The translations under genes were made by a program, and so were the position numbers. A DNA stretch of 64,000 nt from Cyclina sinensis. Its lineage: Eukaryota; Mollusca; Bivalvia; Venerida; Veneridae. The stretch spans positions 1-64,000 of the forward strand of contig JAAONU010000071.1 of NCBI GenBank assembly GCA_012932295.1. The letters are read 5' to 3'. The notes below the pieces were generated by a model. That model was not told the origin of the DNA and did no database searches. It worked only from the letters and a program-made list of their open reading frames with translations. This document shows positions 38,601 through 48,119 of this stretch, piece after piece; position 1 is the stretch's first letter; each line of letters begins with the position of its first letter.

Positions 38601-40167
38601 GATCGGAAAAATGACCGAGTACTCGAGTATTGATTTTGGTATTCGTTGCCATCCCTAGTTTTTATGAAACTTGGGTCAGATCTTCACCTCATCAAGGCGA
38701 CGTGCAGAACCCACTTTGTGGGTGTGGTGTCTCAAGGTCAAGGTCACACTTGGAGGTTAAATGTCAAATACCACAAAATCTTGTCCGCTCTGTATGTTCA
38801 AAGCCCTTGAAGGATTTTTATGAAACTTGGGTCAGATGTTCACCTCATGCCCATATCTATGTAACAGCACTGCCATCGACATGATTCCAACATGCTACAG
38901 GTACTAGACTGAATGAATACAACCATTTTGTACAATATGAAACAAGGTTTCTGCTCAATCCTTTCTTGACAGAGTATGAGTTTCTTGTTCATCATGTACA
39001 TTTGACAAAAATATCCCCCTTATTTTACAATCGTCTGACTCAATACTGCCTGCAGCAACTGGCTGGGGGGAGACATATGTTTTTGTTCAATCAAAAACCC
39101 ATTTCTAGTTAATAATTGCTTGTTGATGAAAAGGGAAATATGAGGGAAACATATAACAGATGGATAAAGACAAAAAGGACATGAAGCCAAAGAAAAAGGG
39201 TCCTTGTCCACCATGTTGGTTTTAAAGTAATTTTTTTGCAGGATGAGCTTTTCCTCTAGATTTTGAATTGTTTTATTAATTTACTATAAGCTTAGGTATA
39301 CTGCATTAGTATAGTTTCATATTTTTGCTGCTTAATAGTTTATTAGTACTCAGTGGGTATATTTATCTACCTTTCAGTTCATGTACGCTTTGTACACTTC
39401 ACCTGTTAACACCAAACCCTCCTGTGTTGCTGAGTGGTAATGACTCTATCCAGGTGGCGCCGTACCATACCTCCTACCCGAAACTTGAGGAACACATGGC
39501 AGATGTGGGAATAGGTGAGAAATTTAAATTTCTTTTTTACTATTTTAGTGTTGACATTTTTGCTTAATGAGTATATCAGATTTAAAAAGACATACAGCAA
39601 GCAATGTTGTACATGTACCAATGCTTACTTTCTAGAAACTTTCCTGAATTCCTGCAATTTTGGTACTTCAAAAATACAAGCTAACATTGTGAATTATGAG
39701 GGGAAGAACTTTTTTTAAGTTTGTTGGTTACTGTTATTGCTGTATTGCATATTCTACTTGCTGGATGAGTTGTTTACAAATGTTATTACTCGCTAATTTT
39801 AGGAGCTGACAAAAATATGTGGGATCAGCCATTATGCATTGGCCCTGATCATAAGGAAGAGACCCCTGTTTGGGAACTGCTGCCTGTTAGTGAGTTTTTC
39901 ACATTTAATGTCCCATTTGAAATGGATGGGACCACTAAGGGTATTCCTGGTGGCTTGCCAAGTAAATATCAACGAGCTGTCAGTCATCGACAGAAACAGA
40001 TTGATTCATGGCAGAAAATGGTGAAGGAGGCGGGGCTAACACGTGAACAACGCAGAGAGTTTCAAGGACTGGTTGAAAGTCGATTTCATATTTGGTTGTC
40101 AGAATCCGGTCACAAACGCGAGCTTGACAGTTTGGTTGTACCTTCAGCAGCAAAGAAATCTCATTGA
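26606..40167 (+). CDS. TBCCD1: TBCC domain-containing protein 1 (TBCCD1), 16 coding exons
   Basis: Coding exons: 26606-26701, 27414-27475, 27865-27927, 28337-28434, 29494-29602, 30087-30156, 31479-31554, 31978-32071, 32590-32656, 33466-33586, 34824-34914, 35475-35523, 35850-35929, 37363-37485, 39378-39514 and 39803-40167. Phases are consistent and total 1701 nt, 566 residues (human TBCCD1 is about 557). The start follows a splice acceptor directly. Recognisable stretches are LWVKAEPF (9-16), VWRHIAC, FVLFLYIQQLNKVSL, the C-CAP/TBCC beta-helix domain at about 316-445 (IIMSQVGKQT, VKIHRCHSAYLYLLSPLRSVTIEKCRN split across exons) and the conserved C-terminal part with PFEMDG, IPGGLPS, Y and W residues (446-566). 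TBCCD1 acts at centrosomes and basal bodies and in Golgi positioning, and it differs from tubulin cofactor C in its catalytic-arginine region. The intron after exon 10 is best read as GC-AG. Introns carry many mobile elements. Confidence 0.95.
26894..27138. mobile_element. TTAA-flanked MITE (piggyBac-like ends), copy 1
   Basis: Bounded by TTAA on both sides (26894-26897 and 27135-27138). Terminal inverted repeats start CCCTTT and end AAAGGG. The interior repeats 'gatcaggatctacactgt' and its inverse, so the whole element can fold. It has no coding capacity. It lies in TBCCD1 intron 1 and is the same family, in inverse orientation, as the element at 36608. Confidence 0.75.
28974..29397. mobile_element. 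Non-autonomous dispersed repeat with ATGCCCCCAC ends
   Basis: Starts with 'atgcccccac' (28974-28983), followed by 'aaagtggggtgc' and a run of 'gtccgtcc' type sequence. Near the end is the inverse 'gtgggggcat' (29361-29370), then a tail 'ccgtgtcctatggacacag' finishing in 'ttctagttt'. No ORF of note. In TBCCD1 intron 4. Confidence 0.6.
30827..31440. repeat. Dispersed repeat with 'gtcaaggtcac' internal repeats
   Basis: Begins with the hairpin-like 'atccccttccgcaaagcagg' and 'gaggggat' and contains several 'aaggtcaaggtcac' motifs about 160 bp apart (30918, 31073, 31228, 31343). It ends near 'ggaggggatttagctgtcc' (about 31394). Noncoding; lies just before TBCCD1 exon 7. Confidence 0.55.
32345..32520 (+). 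mobile_element. Second tRNA-derived SINE
   Basis: A tRNA-like region with a recognisable B box (TGTTCGAATCCC at about 32398-32409) and a weaker A box near 32352 is followed by a body ending in AT-rich sequence near 32520. It lies in TBCCD1 intron 8. The copy differs from the SINE at 26031. Confidence 0.5.
33587..33592 (+). other. Probable non-canonical GC splice donor of TBCCD1 (GC-AG intron)
   Basis: After ATG GGA G the intron would start GCAAGT, the exact consensus of GC-AG donors. Joined to the strong acceptor ending at 34823, the frame continues GGT GAA GAA AAC and gives a protein that matches the family. The nearby GT (33591) joined to that acceptor would create a TGA stop. A GT alternative needs a poor acceptor six bases downstream. 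Confidence 0.7.
33830..34203. repeat. Minisatellite of about 45-bp units
   Basis: About eight imperfect copies of a unit containing 'cattcccaccacattgtctg' followed by 'aatgatttta' and 'gttttgctta'. Noncoding, inside TBCCD1 intron 10. Confidence 0.85.
35985..36330. repeat. Dispersed repeat starting 'tagctcagctgagc'
   Basis: The palindromic start 'agctcagctgagc' and following sequence ('gggagctttcgttacacgcc') resemble a common bivalve dispersed repeat. The boundary on the right is uncertain. Noncoding, in TBCCD1 intron 13. Confidence 0.4.
36608..36823. mobile_element. TTAA-flanked MITE (piggyBac-like ends), copy 2
   Basis: TTAA at both edges (36608-36611, 36820-36823) with CCCTTT...AAAGGG termini and 'catatatacac' next to the left end. 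The interior matches 26894-27138 in reverse complement ('caaacagtgtagatcctgat'). Confidence 0.75.
36968..37170. mobile_element. Related TTAA MITE, left end truncated
   Basis: Contains 'gaccagtgcagaccaagatc' and an inverse 'gatcatggtctgcac', and ends 'ggtaagggttaa' with TTAA at 37167-37170. The matching left TTAA is not seen, so the element is probably truncated. Confidence 0.5.
37587..39110. mobile_element. 'gtccgtccgtccg' dispersed repeat interrupted by a hAT-type element
   Basis: Starts 'atgtctcccccc' followed by its inverse 'gggggagacat' (37587-37612) and the 'gtccgtccgtccg' stretch. The body resumes after the nested insertion at 38666 with 'gaaacttgggtcagatcttc' and ends with 'ggggggagacatatg' (about 39065) and tail 'atttctagtt'. 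The body repeats 'ccgctctgtat' at about 37675 and 38786, so two half-copies are present. In TBCCD1 intron 14. Confidence 0.65.
37713..38657. mobile_element. Non-autonomous hAT-type transposon, 945 bp
   Basis: A 15-bp terminal inverted repeat TAGGGATGGCAACGA is present at both ends. A perfect 8-bp target-site duplication GTTTTTAT flanks it (37705-37712 and 38658-38665). An 8-bp duplication with TAGGG-type ends is the hAT signature. Subterminal regions carry several 'gagtactcg' motifs. No transposase ORF is seen. Confidence 0.85.
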
Positions 40168-40757
40168 TAGGAGATTGTTTTGAACTAGGCTTTAATTCAG
40201 TTAAACAATCTCTTTCTTAAATTATTTTGTGTTTTCTGTAACTTGTTTTGTAAATTTTAAACATGTTTTACAACCTCTAGTTGAGAACTTTTTTCATTCC
40301 ACTTTGATATAAAATTTTCATTTGGAAGTCTGTGTTTAATAAGAAACTTCTTTTCCATTAAATATTTTTCTGTTAGAATTTGTTGGTTTAAAATCTCAGT
40401 AAAACAGCCATCTATAATGGTAGTTCAACTTCTCATGAAATATTCTTAAGTAGCTGTGACTGTTACACTGGCTGGTTTCAAGTGTTACTGTTGCCTTACA
40501 GAATTCATGCTTTTTGTCAGAGTTGTTACAGTTATTAGGAACCAGTACAGATAAGTACATTTTAGACTTGAGAAATGCTGTAGTTTGTAATGTGTTATTA
40601 TCACATAAATACAAAGTTAGCTTTAATTTATAAGTAATTTTTGAGTGTTGACACAGTCATATTCATGATATTTCATATGTAAGAATTTTGTTATGAATGC
40701 TTAAAATTGTCAAAAGGTTGTGTTAAAGGTTTTCTGTATAGACTTACCCAGAATGGA

Positions 40758-40763
40758 AATAAA
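40758..40763 (+). terminator. Polyadenylation signal AATAAA for TBCCD1
   Basis: First strong AATAAA downstream of the TBCCD1 stop, in 'ggaaataaatt', giving a 3' untranslated region of about 600 bases. Confidence 0.6.
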
Positions 40764-40779
40764 TTATAAAAGAATATGT

Positions 40780-43619
40780 CATGTGGATTTTACCTTCATA
40801 GTAAACTTTTCTTTTTTTCACCATAAATCTCCTGTAGGTAAATTCACTGTTTAATTAAGTGCCTCTTGAGTAAAAATGCATACATTGAGACCTGCACATA
40901 GATATGGGATGAAAGGAATATCAGTTTCTGTCTCCGCTTGAACTAAAAGTGACAAAGAAATAGAGTCATCACAGAATGGATGCAATATACATATATATAT
41001 CAATCAGCTTAAGCTTTAAATTGATGGTGCGAGACATTTCAAATTATGCTGCAGAAATATTCACAAATCATCAAATTCAGCTAGAGTATTCCTACAACTC
41101 TGATGAAACCATGCTAAAAGACTCGTCAATATACCACATGACCTCACTGTACTAACTCATCTGTACTGTTTTGTAAACTGGAATCCAAGCAATATAGACT
41201 ACGCTTTTTGCAAAGTGTACTCTCGGAGACCAAGATCTGCTAGCACAATTAAAGTGTGTAGCTTTTATACTAAACGGGTTACAGTCTAGGCAAAATTCAT
41301 ACATATGATATAACAAAATGAAATAATCACCAATCTGATTAAAATCATATCCTAAACATTGCTATGCTAACCTTAGGGAGATCGTGAACTTCAGTCAGAT
41401 TGGAATAATCACTAAAGTACAAGAGACAGAGTTATGTTCTTATGCAGTGAACTTCCTCTGACTAAGTTTTATCTCCACACCAAGTTTTAGGTCTTTAGGT
41501 TAAATACTTTCTGAGTTAATCTGTACAAAATTTATTTATAAATTTACATACATTGTACATATAACCACCAAGGGACATAACCCAACACACAAGAGTTATG
41601 GTTCTTGTCCACTGCACTTGTACTCCAAACAAGAAAGGTTCATAGCAAGTTTGAAGTTAGTCAGTCAATTAGCAACAAAGTTATGGTCCCGACATAACAT
41701 CAAGATGCAGAACACCTGTCTGCCATGGGGTTTATTGTGGTACATTAAAGGTATAGGGTCTTGTCTTTCTGTTCTATAAAAAGGAGACTAAGCAGAATTT
41801 GTTATTCTTGTACTTAAATTTATCAGTTTAAATGTCTTGCTAGTTTTCAAGTTGTATTAGGCACAAAAAAATCATTACAAAGTAAAAATGGGACAAGGAA
41901 GAGTAATGGTTCATGGGCATTGCAGTTCTTATAGCCACCATCTATCTTTATTTTAAGTTTCAAGTCAATCTCTTTCATATTCTTCATAATAAGCTCTGGA
42001 CAAAAATCATTTATAGAACCAAGGTTTATTATTCAAAAATAGGAAACAGTAGAGTTTATTTTTTTTGTTCATGAGCAAGGCACTTCCAGGCAGATCCAGG
42101 ATTTCAGGTTGTTTGGGGGGGGGGGGGGGGGGGTCGCAAGATGTTTGGCGCACTTTGTGTCCGTTTTCTACCTCATTTCAACGGTTGTGGTTATGCTAGA
42201 GTATACTGATTTGGCAATATCACATGGGCCTCTGATTATTCAATTCAATGTTGAACAAAAAAGTATACATTATTTAAAGACATATTCGAAATAGACCTAC
42301 AATAACACATATGGTCTGGGAATTTTAGGGGGGCGTGCGCCGGTTGCTATAGTAAGAAGTCGCCATTTTCCATATTTAATTTTCACATTAATTTACTACA
42401 TAGTTTTAAAGTTAAGCTCCAGACAAAAAATTTGTAATAGGGAAGATAATTAAAACATGGGACCAGTTAGAGTTATGTTTCTTGTACACTGCACTTCTAC
42501 TTCCGAGTTACCATCTAACTTTATTTAAGTTTCATAGTCTTCAAGTTATGCTTGGAAAAACATTCATTATATAGAAGGGGAGATAACAAAATACAGGATA
42601 AGGTAGAGTAAGGCTACACTGCTATCTATCTATATTTAAAGTTTCACATCAATTCACTTCATAGCTTTAATTACAAATAATTCAAAACCCTGGTACCAAA
42701 TTGTTTAGATGAAGAATTACCCAGTCTGAATAAAAGATGTTTAAATAAAGACCCGTTTTGTTAGAGGTTGGGAGAGATACTATTTTTTTTAAAAGGTATA
42801 TAGATCTAAATTTCCTAAAAATTGTAAAACCATACGATTATCTTTAAAAGTTAGTTCAGACATGCTAAAAGATGCCTAAGTTTTAGCACAATGTAACAAT
42901 TTTACCTTTTCCAGAGTGAGTAAGAATCCATTTATGAAAATGTATTTTCGAACAATCACAGTCGAAAAGTCCCGCTTCAGTTTTCTAACTCTTGCATTCC
43001 TAACCGTCTTGACGATGACGACAACGATATCACCGAATTCGTTTTTGAAATTTTAATACAAGAGACCGAGATGTTTAAATAAAATTATTACGACTAAGGA
43101 GGTAATTTTTTTTTTTCAATTTTCATTCGAAATGTCAAACCTTATATAAAAGAATTTTCAAAGATTTTGCATTACAAATAGAAAAAATAATGTTGCCTGT
43201 ATACGACTCTGTCATATAATTTCGCGACCACTCTGCGTTCTGCAGGCCAAGCTGTGCCATCACTGGTCGTCATCTGTTATGTATGGCCATAAAGTTCCAC
43301 GTACAATTTGGGAGACTATTTTAATGCAGTTTATATTGACAAGGTAATATTTTTTGTCCTTGTGTTACATGGCCCAAGCCTTTTATTAATATAAAATTTG
43401 AACTTCAAGAACAGAGTTTTAGAAAATAGATTGAAAATTACGCAATTCAAATTCAGAATGTAGGCTATGATAATGAATCTGTCAAACATATGCGTCTAAG
43501 TAAACAACATTCAAAATTGAAATAAGACATACATTCCAAATATGTGCTGGATAATTAATTTGTAATGTTTGATGATTAGATCAACCAGTGTTCAGAATTC
43601 TAAAATGAAAGGGGTGCTG
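40780..43619. other. Intergenic sequence between TBCCD1 and the iterated-TIR element
   Basis: AT-rich with no convincing ORF. 41380-42760 holds diverged copies of a bivalve-type repeat ('gagttatg.ttcttgt.cactgcac' recurs near 41430, 41600, 41905 and 42470). A run of 19 G lies at 42115-42133. A small, more GC-rich patch at about 43215-43340 ends in 'ttgacaaggtaata' and could be an untranslated exon with splice donor for the downstream plus-strand gene; this is speculative. Confidence 0.4.
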
Positions 43620-45591
43620 GTCAAAACGGCCTCAGGTAAAAACAGCCTCAGGTTAAAACGGCCTCATTTTGGTTAAAACGGCCTCACTTTTTGGTCAAAA
43701 CGGCCTCAATTTTTTATTTGCTGGTTAAAACGGCCTCACTTTTGGTCAAAATGGCCGCAGTTTTGGTTAAAATTGCCTCACTTTTAATAGAAATGTCCTA
43801 AATAATCTTGATTTTATTTTTGAGTAAACTATGAAAGGACTTAGCTTTTTGAAAACACACGCTATTAATTTGCTTATAAATAATAAAATGTTGTTTATTT
43901 GGATTAATATTGGAGATTACTAGATATTAGCGGGATAAGGTGAAAAACAATTGAGAGTGATAATTACTATTTGATTAATGGGATCAAGATAACTTAAAGT
44001 GATAATAGAAGTATGTCTTTAATTGATACGTCGGAATGATCAAACAAAAGATAAAAAAGCGGTCTGTGTCTGAACTAGATATAAAGATTTGTTTAAGAAT
44101 AAGATGTAACAAAAATGAGTAAAAATCATAGGTATATGTAGACGTGAATTATCATATGTTTTCATATCTTTTGTTTAATCTTTACGTACAATTCCGTAAT
44201 TTATATATCAGATTCATGTAGATGCATATTGTTTACAGGGGAATTTTGTGATTTGTTTATTTGTGAAAAAAAATGGATTAATTTTATAGCGTTTGTTTTC
44301 ATATGTGTGGACTATTTTCTTGTTTTGGACTTTGATTATTTTGTGTTTCTTTTTTTACAATGGACATTTGTATTGAACGTGGTGTTCATGTAAGGGACCG
44401 ACAAGAAGCCGTTTCTGTGACTCCTGTGACAGATGGCAACACAGAACATGTAATACCGTTAAGACAGATTGTTATTGCAAGGATATGTTATTAAAAAATT
44501 TCAGGTCGCTCGGGATATAGATAAAGATCAAAGTCAGAAAACTCTAACAACACAAGAAAAGTACGTAAATGGAGTTCCTCTGCTTTCATCTGATAGTAAA
44601 ACATTGATGTATTATAAATTATTACTGGTTCTTTTAAAAAAGGAAAATATAAGCTTATATAAAACATTTAAAAACAAAGAGAGAAAACCCCTTCCTTAAT
44701 TTAAATAGATCGTCGTAGACTAAGTTAAGAGTGATTTTAAAATTAATTTGAAAAAAAAAAAAAAACAAACAACAAAACAGTAAAAATAAATACTACTAAT
44801 GGAACTGGCAACTGAAATTTAATTACATGTAAATAGTATTTGTCCACTTTGCTCCGTGGAGTTATGTGTATATATATATTTTTGGTGAAGCTATAGTGGA
44901 GTTAATCATATAATCTTGTCATTTATATAGGTGTTGATTGGTATCGTATTTTTCTGTACTTTGTTTGTATTACTCATATAATCATGTCATTTATAAAGGT
45001 GTTGATTGGACATCGTTTATTAAATGTGTCATAAAACAGTACCAGCGCCGGCAAGTTGTGTTTATATTGATTGAGTACTGATTAAAACTGTTAGAACTAA
45101 GGGAACGGTCTTATATACATAAAGTCTTTTTAAACATTCAGCCAATTTTGAAGCATACCTAGACAGTATTCCAGAATCAAAATTTAGAATAGCTAGTCTA
45201 TGCTATTTTAATTAGGAATTCAATTGGTACACTGATGATTACTAAATATCTGTTACGTTTCATGTTTATGTATTTTTATTTAAAATAAAATCAATAAATA
45301 CAACTTATGACATTCTCACCTTATTAACTACTTTTCTCATAAAACCCTTAATATCTTATTCATATCTTTACAATCGATCTCAAAATATGTAATATAAATT
45401 TTATCCTCAACATAAGAAAACAAGAAATAATTATCTAATAACACAATTTAAAAATTCTAATTAAATGATGGTTCATACTGAAAATAAATAATGAGGCCGT
45501 TTTGACCAATACATTTTCTGAAAGTGAGGCCGTTTTAACCAAAATGAGGCCGTTTTAACCTGAGGCCGTTTTAACCTGAGGCCGTTTTGAC
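43620..45591. mobile_element. DNA-transposon-like element with iterated AAAACGGCCTCA ends
   Basis: The left end begins GTCAAAACGGCCTCAGGT and carries about eight tandem variants of '(g/t)(g/t)TcAAAACGGCCTCA' up to about 43790. The right end (45490-45591) carries five copies of the inverse 'TGAGGCCGTTTTgACC' and finishes as the mirror of the left end. The 1.7-kb interior is AT-rich. It holds a 44-codon ORF at 44360 and a 76-codon ORF at 44469, neither recognised. No clear target-site duplication is seen. Confidence 0.7.
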
Positions 45592-45758
45592 TGTAAGCCA
45601 ATGAAAGAATACCATACATGTAGTATGATAATGTTATTTTTAGAATCAAGTTCTACTTTTGGAATCGATTTTACTGATTTTTTGTGTTGTTTTTGTTTTG
45701 TTGGACCTTTAGAATTTTTAAGCTCAGCTATAAGACTTCTCGTATATCACTAAGCAAA

Positions 45759-45762
45759 CTTA
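45759..45762. repeat. Target-site duplication CTTA, left copy
   Basis: CTTA immediately precedes the LTR start TGTGACG and is repeated at 55495-55498 directly after the other LTR. Confidence 0.8.
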
Positions 45763-47353
45763 TGTGACGTCGTAGTGGGGGGACACTCTTTACCTCTGTC
45801 TGAATAAATTAAGCACAAGACTATAATAAAGAGATATCCAAACTTTATTTTTACTTCAGTCACTGGTTTATATCATACAAATGATAATGCACAATGTGTA
45901 TTAATACAGGGTAATACATTTTGAATGCATAATCAATATTAAGAATGGATAATAAAATTACTAATTACTATATTCACAAAACAACACCTAACTGTAATAT
46001 TAACACTATCAAAAATACTTATAGTTTCAAAGTACAACAATTTCCTGAACTTGCAAGAATAGCAGCATATTGTAACCAATAATTCCTTAAGTTAAAACAA
46101 TCAAGCTTTAATAAAAACACATTAATTTGGGGATAACTGTTCGTTAAAACTCGCTTGCATATGAAAAGTACCTAGGGATAACAATCAATCATCCATGAGC
46201 ATTATTTACTTGGGAAAAACCTATTTTGAGATACAGACTTGACAAGAGGAAATTTACATTAAATCATAGCTTATTTAGAAAAAACACTTATATTCACTAA
46301 GAATGCACTATTCACTTTCAGTATTTCTAAAATTATGAATATGCAATTTAGATTATAATTATGCATATACAAAAATTACATAGAATATAAAATAAGTACA
46401 AAAAATGCAATAATAATATATACCATAGTCAAGCAAACAATGTTTATGTATTTACTGAAAATACTTATGAATTACAACTAATCACTTATGAATCAAAATT
46501 TAGTTAGAAAGAAAACAAGGAAATTTAGTTAGAAAGAAAATAAGGTAAAGTCAACATACCTGAATAAATTAAGCACAAGACTATAATAAAGAGATATCCA
46601 AACTTTATTTTTACTTCAGTCACTGGTTTATGCCAGGCCTGAAGCTGTCTTGGCATATATACAGGTTATTCCAGCAATTCGGAACATGCCACACCTATGC
46701 CACGCCCTAAGAGATTCTAAACAATATTATTGGTTTGAAACATACATTCTAACTTGTCTTTCATAATTAAGGTTGACTTTGTACTGTATTTTATTCATCC
46801 ATATGGATATTTTAACACCTACATGATACATTCTTTGATCTAGGATTTACTGAGAACCATTAGTTAGGGGTCAGGCCTTTAACAACATAGCAGATTTCTG
46901 TAACTAATTAATCAAGGAAAAGTAATGTAGAGTAGGCCATAACTTATTGCAAATTCATTTTATACAGTATCAAAACAGGTGGTGTGAACTTGTTCTTCAA
47001 AAGATATAAAACTATATATGTCTGACCATGGTTAATCTTGTTAATGAACACATCTAGGGCGAGTCTTCATCAAAAGAGTTATAACAGGATGAAAGGTGGC
47101 TTGGTAAAATGCAGAGTAAGACAATGTCAGGATTGTTGGAACAAACAACAAAATATGTACAAACAAATATCAAAAATAGGAATCTTCATCAATTACCAAC
47201 AATCTAATAATAAACACAAATTTCCAAAGTTTGAAAACAATGGTGGCTTTCACATTAAAGTCATTTTGTAAGAATAAGATTCAAGTGTGATATCATATAA
47301 AGTTTGTTATTAATGTATTATAAAAGTTTGGGGGGACAAACCACTCTGTTACA
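45763..47353 (-). repeat. 3' LTR of the Gypsy-type element (left on plus strand)
   Basis: 1591 bp. In element orientation it begins TGTAACAG and ends GACGTCACA. It matches 53904-55494 at a constant offset of 8141 with no indel, and no mismatch was seen in the lines compared. A 72-bp segment occurs twice inside it (45800-45871, 46560-46631), and each copy includes an AATAAA in element orientation. Confidence 0.95.
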
Positions 47354-47364
47354 TCTCCCCCTGC
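47354..47364 (-). other. Polypurine tract
   Basis: In element orientation GCAGGGGGAGA lies directly before the 3' LTR start TGTAACAG, the position and composition expected for the plus-strand DNA primer. Confidence 0.8.
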
Positions 47365-48119
47365 TTTGTTGACTTTGGTCTCCAAAGTTTGAAATGTTAA
47401 AAATGGAACAAGATATATATAGTTGAGTACAAAAAAAGTTTTCAATACAAGTATATATACATAAACAATTCGCAGGGTGCTATAGGAACCATTCATTCAA
47501 TATTGCAAAGCAAAAATATAACACTAGGAGGTGGAAGGTTGGTTGAATGCAAATTTAAAAAAGAAGGCTGCCATGTTTTCCTAAGACTGATGGTAGTTAA
47601 AGGATCTAATTTCAGAAGTATTATGAGTTTTCCTTTTAGGCATTTAATATGGCAGATAGATAGGCACACTTGCAGGCTATGGACATCAACAAGGACACAA
47701 TGATAACCTAACAGATTTTAAGTAGTCCAAATTTGTTAAAGTTATCTGAAAGTATTAAAAAAAATATGAAGCTTCTTGTAATACAACTAACAATAAGATA
47801 AGTTTGATTACTAAAATGTTTTAGGTTAGGAATTTGACTGGGGTTTTAGTTGTTTCAGTTAAAGTACACAATATTCAGAAGAACCAGAGACAAGGCAATA
47901 ACTCAGCTAATTGTGAACCGAGAAAGTTAGGAAATTGATAAAATAGCAGTAGTGAATTAGATACTAGAGAGAAATAATACTTTAGAGACAACAAAGGAGA
48001 CATGTTGTATGATTCACTACTGATATCCTATATTTTATTTAGGAAAGTTCAGAGGATAGGAATTTGCTGCGCAGCATGGTTCACTTTCAACATAAGTCTG
48101 CACAAGTCATGACACTTAT
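47365..48119. other. Noncoding segment between pol and the 3' LTR
   Basis: About 755 bp with no ORF of note and no envelope-like signal. Only a 66-codon plus-strand ORF (antisense to the element) is present. It is the 3' untranslated part of the retrotransposon. Confidence 0.6.

Noticed and set aside
45592..45762. Target-site duplication for the AAAACGGCCTCA element
   Set aside because: Flanks 'gctg' and 'tgta' do not match; none could be supported.
47038..47271. 77-codon ORF in each LTR (also at 55179-55412)
   Set aside because: Present only because the LTR is duplicated; plus-strand, antisense to the element, with no recognisable domain.
47365..48119. Possible env gene downstream of pol
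   Set aside because: The 755-bp interval has no ORF, signal peptide or membrane segment on the element strand.
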